This document shows positions 1 through 5,499 of a stretch of 15,446 nucleotides of DNA, piece after piece. Position numbers and translations under genes: made by a program. The notes under the pieces are model-generated. The model was not told the origin of the DNA. It saw only the letters and a program-made list of their open reading frames with translations, and searched no databases. Source of the DNA: DATIHK01 sp035480775 (GTDB lineage: Bacteria; Patescibacteriota; WWE3; UBA101185; UBA10185); the NCBI GenBank assembly GCA_035480775.1, contig DATIHK010000012.1, positions 1-15,446 on the forward strand, in the 5' to 3' direction. Numbering within the stretch: position 1 is the stretch's first letter; each line of letters opens with the position of its first letter.

Positions 1-106
1 CTTAATATGGTGTTCATTTTATTTTTTTATTTTTACGCGTATTTATTTATGGCACATCTGGAAAATATTTCAATACTATATTTTTAAATATAAATGTTAG
101 TTAGTA

Positions 107-112
107 TATAAT
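107..112 (+). promoter_or_regulatory. -10 box of the tRNA locus promoter
   Basis: A perfect TATAAT lies 16 bases before the first base of the outer tRNA (129), which puts transcription start near 119. The -35 region is only A/T-rich (about 83-88). I see no second promoter between here and the inner tRNA, so the outer and inner tRNA sequences are probably one transcript. Confidence 0.6.
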
Positions 113-188
113 ATGGCTATTAATGCTAGGGCGAGTGTTGAAACTGGCTCGCAACGCGAGTGCTATCTCACAAGCACGGCTTTAGAAG

Positions 189-299
189 TCTGCAAATTTT
201 GGTATGAGCACGTGGCGGAACTGGTATACGCGCACGGCTTAGAACCGTGTCCGAAAGGGTGTGGGTTCGACTCCCACCGTGCTCACCAAAATTTGCAGA
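189..299 (+). repeat. 15-bp perfect inverted repeat flanking the inner tRNA
   Basis: TCTGCAAATTTTGGT (189-203) is the exact reverse complement of ACCAAAATTTGCAGA (285-299). The right arm begins with the discriminator base and CCA of the inner tRNA, so those four bases are sequestered while the helix stands. GTCTGC (188-193) can instead pair with a second GCAGAC at 312-317, past a small hairpin TTCG-CTG-CGAA (301-311). Two alternative foldings are therefore possible. Confidence 0.85.
206..288 (+). tRNA. tRNA-Leu(UAG), intact, nested inside the outer tRNA
   Basis: A complete class II tRNA. The acceptor stem is GAGCACG/CGTGCTC (206-212 with 278-284), followed by A73 and an encoded CCA. The D stem is GCG/CGC with an 11-base D loop containing GG. 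The anticodon stem CACGG/CCGTG surrounds CTTAGAA, giving anticodon TAG at 240-242. The variable arm is 250-260 and the T arm is GTGGG/CCCAC around TTCGACT. All stems pair, so this should be a working tRNA-Leu reading CUN codons. It has the same anticodon as the gene it interrupts. Its acceptor stem would stack directly on the flanking 15-bp inverted repeat, separated by only two bases (204-205). Confidence 0.95.
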
Positions 300-379
300 G
301 TTCGCTGCGAAGCAGACGAAGTCGTGTCCCGCAAGGGTTGAGGGTTCAAGTCCCTCCTCGCCCACCAAATAACATAAGT

Positions 380-1102
380 ATGATCGACATTATTAAACAA
401 AAACTAACAGACAAAAATTCTTTTAAAATCGTCTATCTAGGCGATTCAATAACTTCATCAGCCTGGCTCCATCCGAATTGGCGCGATATTATCGAATACG
501 TTCTTGAAGACAAATTGATGGAGGAATTTAAAGATTGGAAAATCCCATCGTGGGGGATACGACACATTAATAGTGGATTTGACGGATCAACTTCGCAAGA
601 TTGGCTAGATAAAGTTCAAACACAAGTTATTAACTATAATCCAGATTTAGTAATTGTAATGGGAACTAGCAACGACTCTCTTTTAAAAATTACTCCACAA
701 CAGCACTCAGAAAATATTAGAAAACTTTTAGATGAATTAGAAAAAGCAGTAGACAATATTGTATTTTGTACCGATATCGTAGGGGGAAAAGATGAATTAA
801 ATCAAACATATGAACCATATTTCGAAGAGCTGGTAAAAGTATTTCCCCATAATAAGGTTCATTTTTTAAATTTATATAAAGAGCTCGAAAAATATGATGT
901 TTCAAAATTTTTCACACTAATTAATAATTTTGGAAATCCCGCGAACAATTTAAAACCAGGAGAAATAGACTTTGTCCATCCAAATGTTCTAGGAAATGCC
1001 TATATCGCAAAAATCATATTAGAACAAGTTTTTGGAATAGATTTTAATCCCGAAAAATACCTCGAAGATCTGAGCAAAAGCATAATGTTTCCTAGGTATT
1101 AA
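380..1102 (+). CDS. SGNH/GDSL-family hydrolase, cytoplasmic
   Basis: A 240-residue serine esterase/lipase-type hydrolase. The blocks of the SGNH fold are present in order: GDSIT with the nucleophile Ser near residue 23, a glycine block INSGFDGST, the GTSND block with the oxyanion Asn, and a C-terminal DFVHPN holding the catalytic Asp and His. No signal peptide or membrane segment is visible, so it should act in the cytoplasm; the substrate is unknown. The open frame runs upstream to 113 but crosses both tRNAs, so the true start is the ATG at 380, 12 bases after the tRNA CCA. There is no Shine-Dalgarno site and no convincing own promoter. It may ride on the tRNA transcript, with tRNA 3' processing releasing a short-leader mRNA. 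Confidence 0.85.
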   Translation: MIDIIKQKLTDKNSFKIVYLGDSITSSAWLHPNWRDIIEYVLEDKLMEEFKDWKIPSWGIRHINSGFDGSTSQDWLDKVQTQVINYNPDLVIVMGTSNDSLLKITPQQHSENIRKLLDELEKAVDNIVFCTDIVGGKDELNQTYEPYFEELVKVFPHNKVHFLNLYKELEKYDVSKFFTLINNFGNPANNLKPGEIDFVHPNVLGNAYIAKIILEQVFGIDFNPEKYLEDLSKSIMFPRY

Positions 1103-1106
1103 TCAT

Positions 1107-1115
1107 TGCTATAAT
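1107..1115 (+). promoter_or_regulatory. Extended -10 promoter, leaderless start
   Basis: TGCTATAAT is an extended -10 (TGn plus a perfect TATAAT at 1110-1115). Seven bases separate it from the GTG at 1123, so transcription should begin at about the start codon itself. No -35 match is apparent. Confidence 0.7.
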
Positions 1116-1122
1116 AAACTCA

Positions 1123-2667
1123 GTGAAAAAGACAGCATTAATATCACTAATATTATTTCTTATATTTGTTCCACTTGTACATTTAATAAAATTTCCTATA
1201 AACGATGAATGGATTTACTACCAAACGGTTCAAAACTTTTTAAAAGGGGACTTCAGACTTGATAACTATGTTAATGCTACTTTTTATGCACAAGGCTTTT
1301 TGGCAGCAATATTTTCACATATTTTCGGAATTTCAAACATTCCATACTTAACTTTAGCCGTTTCAGTTGCTAACTTTTTTATATTTTTTGCGATTTTACA
1401 TAAAAAACTAAAACTTGATTACGTTTATAGCTTGTTACTTTCTCTTCTATATTTTTTTAATCCACTGACGATTTATTCGACGCTGGGGTTTATGACGGAA
1501 AACTACTTTATGTTTTTTTTACTGTTAACTTTTTACTTTTTTATCACTTTTGAACAATCCAAAACATATAAAAATCTAGCGATCACATTTATATTCGCTT
1601 TCTTAGCACTAAATGTTAGACAAGTTGCGTTGTTAGTTCCTTTAGCGATGTTTGCATACTATATTTATAAAGGAGTTTTGGATAAAAAAGACTTTAAAGC
1701 AAATTTAATTTATGCAATAACCAGTGGATTTGTTTTTGGTCTATTCTATCTCTACTATTTTGCAGTTATTCTTACTCGAAATAATACAATTACTGACGCC
1801 GTTCAAATGACTCCGTTTGTAAATTATAAATTTGTATTTTCACTTTTTTATGGAATTTTAATTTTACTATGTTCGTTTTTACTTCCTCTTATATTTTCTA
1901 AATTTTTTGAATTTAAACTTTTCAGTAGAAAAACACTTGTATTAATCTTGCTTACTCTAGGTATTTACATTTCTTTAAATTATTTTTTTGTTCCGAATAA
2001 ACTTCAAATAGCAGAATATCCGTATTTTAAAAATATTATTACCCGAACAGGATTTTATTCAGGTGGAATTCATGGAACTAAATTTCAAATGGCTTACAAT
2101 TTTAAAATTTACTCGTATGAAGACTTGTTAGCTAAATTTGCAGTAGCACTTTTATTTGCTTATCTTATTATGCGAAGAAAAAATCCCATTAACTTTTGGG
2201 CTGTATTTATTGTTGGATATATTGCGCTCATGGGAACTACAATTCAATTATATGACCGATATTTTTTGGTAATTCTTCCTGCATTAATAATTTATCTCGC
2301 GACTTTAAATCCAACTCCACAAAAAATAGAAAAATGGTTAATTTCGTTATTTTTAGTTTTCTTGATAATTTTGGCTTATCAGTTTTCGCTGGATTTTGTT
2401 CTGACAAATCAATATGTGTGGAATAGATCAGTCCAGCTCGCTGCAGAAAAAAACCTGCCCCGCAAAATGATTCAGGGAACTAACGCCTGGAAACTAAGCT
2501 ATCGAAATTTACAACGAGACTATATTTATGATTTTTCGTATGATGCGCCAGAAATCTATAATTATTATCCATTCTTTACTATTGTTCAAACTAAACAAAT
2601 TAAGTTTCCGTTTAGTCTTTGGATTAACCCAAAAATTTACCTGTACAAAGACGCTTTAAAGCCTTAA
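1123..2667 (+). CDS. GT-C fold membrane glycosyltransferase (PMT/ArnT-like)
   Basis: A 514-residue integral membrane protein with roughly a dozen hydrophobic segments. An acidic motif (FPINDEWIYY, about residues 28-37) follows the first transmembrane helix, where GT-C enzymes of the PMT/ArnT superfamily carry catalytic acidic residues in the first extracytoplasmic loop. The following pattern (GFMTENYF then a long hydrophobic run, then LNVRQVALLVPLA) also matches that superfamily. Such enzymes move a sugar from a polyprenyl-phosphate donor to a protein or glycan on the outer face of the membrane; acceptor and donor cannot be told here. The start is a GTG seven bases after an extended -10 box, with no Shine-Dalgarno site. 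The C-terminal part (after about residue 430) is less hydrophobic and may be extracytoplasmic. It is followed nine bases later by sppA. Confidence 0.75.
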   Translation: MKKTALISLILFLIFVPLVHLIKFPINDEWIYYQTVQNFLKGDFRLDNYVNATFYAQGFLAAIFSHIFGISNIPYLTLAVSVANFFIFFAILHKKLKLDYVYSLLLSLLYFFNPLTIYSTLGFMTENYFMFFLLLTFYFFITFEQSKTYKNLAITFIFAFLALNVRQVALLVPLAMFAYYIYKGVLDKKDFKANLIYAITSGFVFGLFYLYYFAVILTRNNTITDAVQMTPFVNYKFVFSLFYGILILLCSFLLPLIFSKFFEFKLFSRKTLVLILLTLGIYISLNYFFVPNKLQIAEYPYFKNIITRTGFYSGGIHGTKFQMAYNFKIYSYEDLLAKFAVALLFAYLIMRRKNPINFWAVFIVGYIALMGTTIQLYDRYFLVILPALIIYLATLNPTPQKIEKWLISLFLVFLIILAYQFSLDFVLTNQYVWNRSVQLAAEKNLPRKMIQGTNAWKLSYRNLQRDYIYDFSYDAPEIYNYYPFFTIVQTKQIKFPFSLWINPKIYLYKDALKP

Positions 2668-2670
2668 TAT
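2665..2670 (+). promoter_or_regulatory. -10 box of sppA, leaderless start
   Basis: TAATAT ends six bases before the ATG at 2677 and overlaps the stop codon of the gene before it. This is the same -10-to-start spacing as at 1123, 9650 and 10217. Confidence 0.5.
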
Positions 2671-2676
2671 CTCTTT

Positions 2677-3738
2677 ATGCGTGATTTTCTTTGCAAACAC
2701 CCAATATTTGGAACTTGTTTATTTTCATGTTTATCAGTTATTTTAGTAGGACTTGTGTTAACGGCCGGGTTAATAGTTTTAATCTTCAAAACCACTCCTG
2801 ACGGCTCTAAGACTTCTTATAACTATAAATATTTAGCTGGAAATCAAGACAGTAAAAACAAATTTTTATCTATTTCTATTAAAGGCATTATTTTAACCGA
2901 TGCCGAATACACAGATCCACTTTCATTTTTTCTGCCGAATTATGCTTATGGCTATGTAATTAAAAACGAATTAGTCGCAGCTGCAGCAGACAATTCTATC
3001 AAAGGTGTAATTTTAGAAATTGATTCCCCAGGCGGAACAATTACCGGCGCAAACGCAATCTCAGACGGAATTGCTTACTACAAGCAAAAAACTCATAAAC
3101 CTGTTTATGCTCATATTTCAGAGCTCGGAGCTTCGGGGGCATATTGGGTAGCAGCCTCAGCTGATAAAATAATTGCCGACACTGGAAGCTTAACCGGTAG
3201 TATTGGCGTAATTTTAGGCCCGTTTAAATATTATGATAAAGTTTTGTCAGAAGGAGATTTTTCGAGCAATGTAGCAACTCAAAACGGCATTACAGAATTT
3301 AATATTACCGCCGGAACTGACAAAGACTTTGGAGATCCTTATCAAAAACTTTCTGATAACGCCCGCAATGTTCTTCAAACGGGAATTAATAATGAATATC
3401 AATTGTTTGTAGATCATGTTAGTGCGTTTCGAAAAATTCCAGCTGCAACAATTACGGACAAATTGGGAGCTCTGGTCTACGATAACAAACAAGCTTTGGC
3501 AAACAAACTAATTGATGCAACCGGAAATAAAGATGATGCTTATACATCTTTGGCGGCAGTAACTGGGGCGAAAGCAGACGATTTTCAAGTTGTTTCAAGT
3601 GATCAAGGTGGGTTATTATCTTCGCTAATTAAAGGCATATCTTTTGCTAAACCGTTAATGCAAAATCAATATTGTTTAGTATGTGGACAAATGTTGTTTT
3701 TGTACGGAAATCCCTCCGAATACATTTTAAAAAGATAA
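2677..3738 (+). CDS. sppA: Signal peptide peptidase SppA (S49 family)
   Basis: A 353-residue membrane-anchored serine protease of the short, single-domain SppA type, which degrades cleaved signal peptides in or at the membrane. An N-terminal transmembrane anchor spans about residues 15-37. The S49 core follows: GVILEIDSPGG (110-120), then ELGASGAYWVAASADKI with the nucleophile Ser at 153, and SLTGSIGVI (171-179). Lys216 in GTDKDFGDPYQKL is the likely general base by position in the family alignment (a Ser-Lys dyad). The cysteines in CKHPIFGTC before the anchor and CLVCGQ near the C-terminus are unusual, and the tail after residue 310 is not typical of the core. The start has no Shine-Dalgarno site but sits six bases after a -10 box. 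Confidence 0.92.
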   Translation: MRDFLCKHPIFGTCLFSCLSVILVGLVLTAGLIVLIFKTTPDGSKTSYNYKYLAGNQDSKNKFLSISIKGIILTDAEYTDPLSFFLPNYAYGYVIKNELVAAAADNSIKGVILEIDSPGGTITGANAISDGIAYYKQKTHKPVYAHISELGASGAYWVAASADKIIADTGSLTGSIGVILGPFKYYDKVLSEGDFSSNVATQNGITEFNITAGTDKDFGDPYQKLSDNARNVLQTGINNEYQLFVDHVSAFRKIPAATITDKLGALVYDNKQALANKLIDATGNKDDAYTSLAAVTGAKADDFQVVSSDQGGLLSSLIKGISFAKPLMQNQYCLVCGQMLFLYGNPSEYILKR

Positions 3739-3784
3739 AAATATTGGCCACCACACGCTCAGATTCGAGTATGAGATGGCCAAT
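3737..3784 (-). terminator. Possible intrinsic terminator of the minus-strand micro-operon
   Basis: ATTGGCCA (3743-3750) and TGGCCAAT (3777-3784) form a perfect 8-bp stem, with a CTCA/TGAG inner pairing. Read on the minus strand it is followed by ATTTTT, while the plus strand has no T-run. It overlaps the end of sppA, so the two units abut tightly. Confidence 0.5.
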
Positions 3785-3919
3785 TTGGTCGAACGCCGGG
3801 ACAGAGATGCTCTGACGTACGAGGAAACGTGCGAGGAGTTCAGTTATGGTTTAGGGTCCGGTTGGACTGTCCCGACGCGCTACATCAAACTGGAAAACCT
3901 GACAAAGCCCAAAGGATAG
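3776..3919 (+). CDS. Possible 47-residue acidic protein, unknown function
   Basis: An open frame on the plus strand, from an ATG at 3776 to a TAG at 3917-3919. The translation begins MANLVERRDRDALTYEET and ends PTRYIKLENLTKPKG. It is charged, aromatic and globular-looking, uses GC-rich codons (CTG, GAG, CGC, TAC) like the small genes opposite, and the frame stays open upstream to 3731. I recognise no family. The ATG lies in the right arm of the 3743-3784 stem, so its initiation region would be hidden in the plus-strand RNA, and no Shine-Dalgarno site or promoter is clear. Its last 35 bases overlap the end of the minus-strand gene at 3885-4064. Alternatively the region is only the structured 3' untranslated part of the minus-strand operon. 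Confidence 0.4.
   Translation: MANLVERRDRDALTYEETCEEFSYGLGSGWTVPTRYIKLENLTKPKG
3794..3877. repeat. Nested inverted repeats, structured RNA region
   Basis: CGCCGGGACAG (3794-3804) pairs with CTGTCCCGACG (3867-3877), 11 positions with one wobble if the RNA is the minus strand. Inside are CTGA/TCAG (3812-3815 with 3840-3843), GTACG-AGGAAA-CGTGC (3817-3832, better on the plus strand) and GTCC-GGTT-GGAC (3856-3867). The wobble evidence conflicts on which strand makes the RNA. It matches no known RNA family that I recognise. Confidence 0.5.
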
Positions 3920-4064
3920 CCGCGGTCACAAGCAACACAAAACCGGCACCGTAAAGTATTCTCACAGCTTGTTCGCGTGTCAACAGTGGCCTCCACGGCG
4001 GCCGGTCGGCGACAAAGCCTTGATGCGGCAAATGCGGTCCAGGGCTACGAAGTTTAGGTCGCAT
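3885..4064 (-). CDS. Small single-helix membrane protein, unknown (micro-operon gene 4)
   Basis: A 59-residue protein, beginning MRPKLRSPGPHLPHQG and ending AILWALSGFPV. A basic, proline-rich N-terminal half is followed by one clear transmembrane helix from about residue 37 to 56 (RILYGAGFVLLVTAAILWAL), so it should sit in the membrane with the basic half in the cytoplasm. The ATG overlaps the end of the gene before it by 11 bases (ATGCGACCTAA), and an AAGAAGG site lies just upstream inside that gene, which suggests translational coupling. Codons are GC-richer than in neighbouring sppA and tig. No family recognised. It is the last gene of the group, followed by a structured region and a probable terminator. 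Confidence 0.65.
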   Translation of the reverse strand: MRPKLRSPGPHLPHQGFVADRPPWRPLLTREQAVRILYGAGFVLLVTAAILWALSGFPV

Positions 4065-4203
4065 TGCTGCCTTCTTTCTTTGACTCGGGTTTGGGCTTCC
4101 GCTGGTTCTTGTTAGTCGAATTCCGCCTCGGATATTTGCGCCAAAAACGCGGAAACTCTGAAGAGATCATGCGCCAACGCTGCCGAGAGATAAAGGTAAT
4201 CAT
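4054..4203 (-). CDS. Small very basic protein, unknown (micro-operon gene 3)
   Basis: A 49-residue protein rich in Arg and Lys: MITFISRQRWRMISSEFPRF, then WRKYPRR and a KPKPESKKEG tail. No transmembrane helix; the net positive charge suggests contact with nucleic acid, ribosome or membrane phospholipid, but that is inference only. A strong Shine-Dalgarno site, AGGAGG, lies three bases before the ATG and overlaps the stop codon of the preceding gene (TAGGAGG). The gene downstream starts inside its last codons. No family recognised. Confidence 0.62.
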   Translation of the reverse strand: MITFISRQRWRMISSEFPRFWRKYPRRNSTNKNQRKPKPESKKEGSNAT

Positions 4204-4210
4204 AGGCCTC

Positions 4211-4345
4211 CTAGCGTACCAGCACGAGGGGAAAGCTAAAGTGAAAAAAGCCTCCCCAAATCAGAATAATGATCACAATTACTGAAAGGACAATTTGGAT
4301 TACTTTTGGCAACAGATTCGGATCGCCAGAATCTCCTTCGCTCAC
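4211..4345 (-). CDS. Small single-helix membrane protein, unknown (micro-operon gene 2)
   Basis: A 44-residue protein from a GTG start: a short acidic N-terminus (SEGDSGDPN), then one very hydrophobic helix from about residue 15 to 33 (VIQIVLSVIVIIILIWGG) and a short aromatic tail (FFHFSFPLVLVR). It is almost certainly membrane-inserted. The GTG overlaps the stop of the preceding gene as GTGA, a classic coupled start, and a GAAGGAG site lies inside the reading frame rather than before it. Its stop codon overlaps the Shine-Dalgarno site of the next gene. No family recognised. Confidence 0.65.
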   Translation of the reverse strand: MSEGDSGDPNLLPKVIQIVLSVIVIIILIWGGFFHFSFPLVLVR

Positions 4346-4497
4346 GAGCCGCCGCCGCCAGCCCCACCTCGCGTTTGCGTCTTAGTTGATGTCGTTGTCG
4401 AATTCGTAGTAGTCGGTTGCGGCTTGGGAAGTGCGATACTGTGAACATCGGAGCTTTGTGGAGTCGTCGGAGGTGTGTTCTGTTTGCGAATTGCCAT
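4342..4497 (-). CDS. Small Thr/Pro/Gly-rich low-complexity protein (micro-operon gene 1)
   Basis: A 51-residue protein. It starts MAIRKQNTPPTTPQSSDVHS, continues through a Thr/Ser-rich stretch and ends in a Gly run (RGGAGGGGS). It looks unstructured. The start is well supported: AAGGAG (4504-4509) sits six bases before the ATG, and an extended -10 box lies upstream at 4537-4545. It opens a tight minus-strand operon of four genes, with starts and stops overlapping at each of three junctions or nearly so. Codon use is GC-richer than in the flanking sppA and tig. No family recognised. Confidence 0.65.
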   Translation of the reverse strand: MAIRKQNTPPTTPQSSDVHSIALPKPQPTTTNSTTTSTKTQTRGGAGGGGS

Positions 4498-4503
4498 TTC
4501 TAT

Positions 4504-4545
4504 CTCCTTTCCTTACATAGTTGACTGATTAAAAGAATTATATCA
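4504..4545 (-). promoter_or_regulatory. Extended -10 promoter and ribosome binding site of the micro-operon
   Basis: On the minus strand, TGATATAAT (4545 down to 4537) is an extended -10 with a perfect TATAAT. It predicts a start near 4530 and a leader of about 33 bases ending in AAGGAG (4509-4504). It is divergent from the tig promoter, whose -10 box is about 30 bases away. Confidence 0.65.
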
Positions 4546-4570
4546 AAAACTCTAGCAATTAAAAGGCTCA

Positions 4571-4579
4571 TGTGATAAT
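4571..4579 (+). promoter_or_regulatory. Extended -10 promoter of tig-clpP
   Basis: TGTGATAAT is an extended -10 whose hexamer ends 11 bases before the tig ATG; the overlapping TAATAT would end nine bases before it. Either predicts an mRNA leader of only about three to five bases. No Shine-Dalgarno site precedes the ATG. Confidence 0.6.
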
Positions 4580-4590
4580 ATTCAAAAGTT

Positions 4591-5499
4591 ATGAAAGTGA
4601 GCGTTGAAAAACAGCCAAAATCCACCTTAAAAATAACTATAACTGTTGAAGCAGATCAAGTAAAAAAGTCGTACGAACAAGTTTTGGATCAAGTAGTAAA
4701 AGAAACCGAACTTCCAGGATTTCGTAAAGGAATGGCTCCCCGCGATATGGTTAAAGAAAAGGCCGATGTTTCTAAGTTATACGGCGAAGTAGTCAACAAT
4801 CTTTTACAAACCTACTATCCACAAGCATTAAAAGAAAACGCGATAGCACCAGTATCCAATCCAAAAGTAGAAATTAAAGAATTTGATATTAATAAGGATT
4901 TTGAGTTTGTGGCAACCGTAGCAACAAGACCCGAAGTTAAAATAGGGGAGTATAAAACTAAACTTAAAGAACTTTACGAAAACAAACTCACCAAAGCCAA
5001 AGAAGGCAATGCCGAAAAGCTTAAAAATGGCGAACCAATTGAAGAGCCGCATATTCATATGAGTCCAAATGAAGCTATCGACGAAATTTTGAAAGTATCA
5101 GATGTAGAAGTTCCAGAAATGTTAATCGAAGACGAAACCGAGCGCATGATGACCAGATTAATTGATCAAGCACAATCAATTGGACTTTCTTTAGATCAAT
5201 ATTTAAAAGCACAAAACAAAACACCAGAGCAATTACGGGCAGATTACTCAAAAGTAGCAGAAAACAGTCTTAAATCAGAGTTTGTACTATCAGAATTAGT
5301 TAAAGAATCAAAAATTACTGTCGATGATGCCGAAATTGAAGATGCCATTGTGGCTTCAGGGCAAGACCCAGCTAATTTTAAAGATAATGTCGAAAAGTGG
5401 TACATCAAGAGTATTTTAGAAAAAAACAAATTGCTATCAGAATTAATTGATGCTGCCGAGATAGCCGGTGGCAGAACAGGAGATCATCATCATGAATAA
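4591..5499 (+). CDS. tig: Trigger factor lacking the PPIase domain
   Basis: A 302-residue ribosome-associated chaperone that receives nascent chains at the exit tunnel. The N-terminal ribosome-binding domain is intact, with the signature loop GFRKGMAP (43-50). The FKBP-like peptidyl-prolyl isomerase domain is missing: after KIGEYKTKLKEL (about 112-123) a charged linker leads straight to the C-terminal arms (NEAIDEILKVSDVEVPEMLIEDETERM). Full-length family members are about 430 residues. The loss is clean rather than a frameshift, so the protein is a natural compact form. The C-terminus ends GGRTGDHHHE, a short His run whose codons overlap the clpP start. It is co-transcribed with clpP, a common pairing of a chaperone with a protease. 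Confidence 0.93.
   Translation: MKVSVEKQPKSTLKITITVEADQVKKSYEQVLDQVVKETELPGFRKGMAPRDMVKEKADVSKLYGEVVNNLLQTYYPQALKENAIAPVSNPKVEIKEFDINKDFEFVATVATRPEVKIGEYKTKLKELYENKLTKAKEGNAEKLKNGEPIEEPHIHMSPNEAIDEILKVSDVEVPEMLIEDETERMMTRLIDQAQSIGLSLDQYLKAQNKTPEQLRADYSKVAENSLKSEFVLSELVKESKITVDDAEIEDAIVASGQDPANFKDNVEKWYIKSILEKNKLLSELIDAAEIAGGRTGDHHHE

Larger units (their letters stand above)
185..323 (+). repeat. 6-bp direct repeat GAAGTC bounding the insert in the outer tRNA
   Basis: GAAGTC occurs at 185-190 and 318-323, at the two edges of the segment that splits the outer anticodon loop. This could be a target-site duplication or the ambiguity zone of an intron junction. The adjacent insert ends are also inverted (GTCTGC at 188-193, GCAGAC at 312-317). 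A six-base match can arise by chance, so this supports the reading without proving it. Confidence 0.5.
129..367 (+). tRNA. Interrupted outer tRNA-Leu(UAG)-like gene containing another tRNA
   Basis: The ends form a complete tRNA frame. GGGCGAG (129-135) pairs with CTCGCCC (357-363), followed by A73 and an encoded CCA (365-367). There is a perfect T arm (GAGGG/CCCTC around TTCAAGT, 340-356) and a class II variable arm (CCC-GCAA-GGG, 328-337). A73, the long variable arm and the D-arm start TTGAAACTGG point to Leu. The anticodon loop is broken by about 133 bases that contain an entire second tRNA-Leu. The hexamer GAAGTC occurs at both edges of the insert (185-190 and 318-323). Removing one copy plus the insert restores the stem ACGGC/GTCGT (one G-U pair) around the loop TTTAGAA, anticodon UAG. 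The D-arm also carries about 19 extra bases. It may be a disrupted pseudogene, an intron-bearing tRNA or a two-piece tRNA; the sequence alone cannot decide. Confidence 0.6.

Noticed and set aside
1..17. Possible start of a minus-strand gene running off the left edge (ATG at 17)
   Set aside because: Only about five codons are inside the window, so nothing can be supported.
76..92. AT-only palindrome TATATTT/AAATATA as a terminator or operator
   Set aside because: Low-complexity A/T sequence upstream of a promoter makes such palindromes by chance; no T-run follows.
183..318. Group I or archaeal-type intron in the outer tRNA
   Set aside because: The insert is about 133 bases, 83 of which are the inner tRNA, leaving no room for a group I core. 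The helices around the junction do not form a 3-nt bulge, 4-bp helix, 3-nt bulge motif.
129..367. tmRNA
   Set aside because: It is too short, has no tag reading frame or pseudoknots, and has full tRNA-Leu features including a complete inner tRNA.
113..379. N-terminal extension of the hydrolase frame from 113
   Set aside because: It runs through both tRNA sequences. The hydrolase homology begins at the ATG at 380.
4064..4285. Plus-strand 73-residue frame
   Set aside because: It has a TTG start with no ribosome site or promoter and lies opposite the better-supported coupled minus-strand genes.
4236..4448. Minus-strand 70-residue frame
   Set aside because: It is in a different frame from the genes with ribosome sites at 4342-4497 and 4211-4345, and its Arg-rich translation looks like a shadow.
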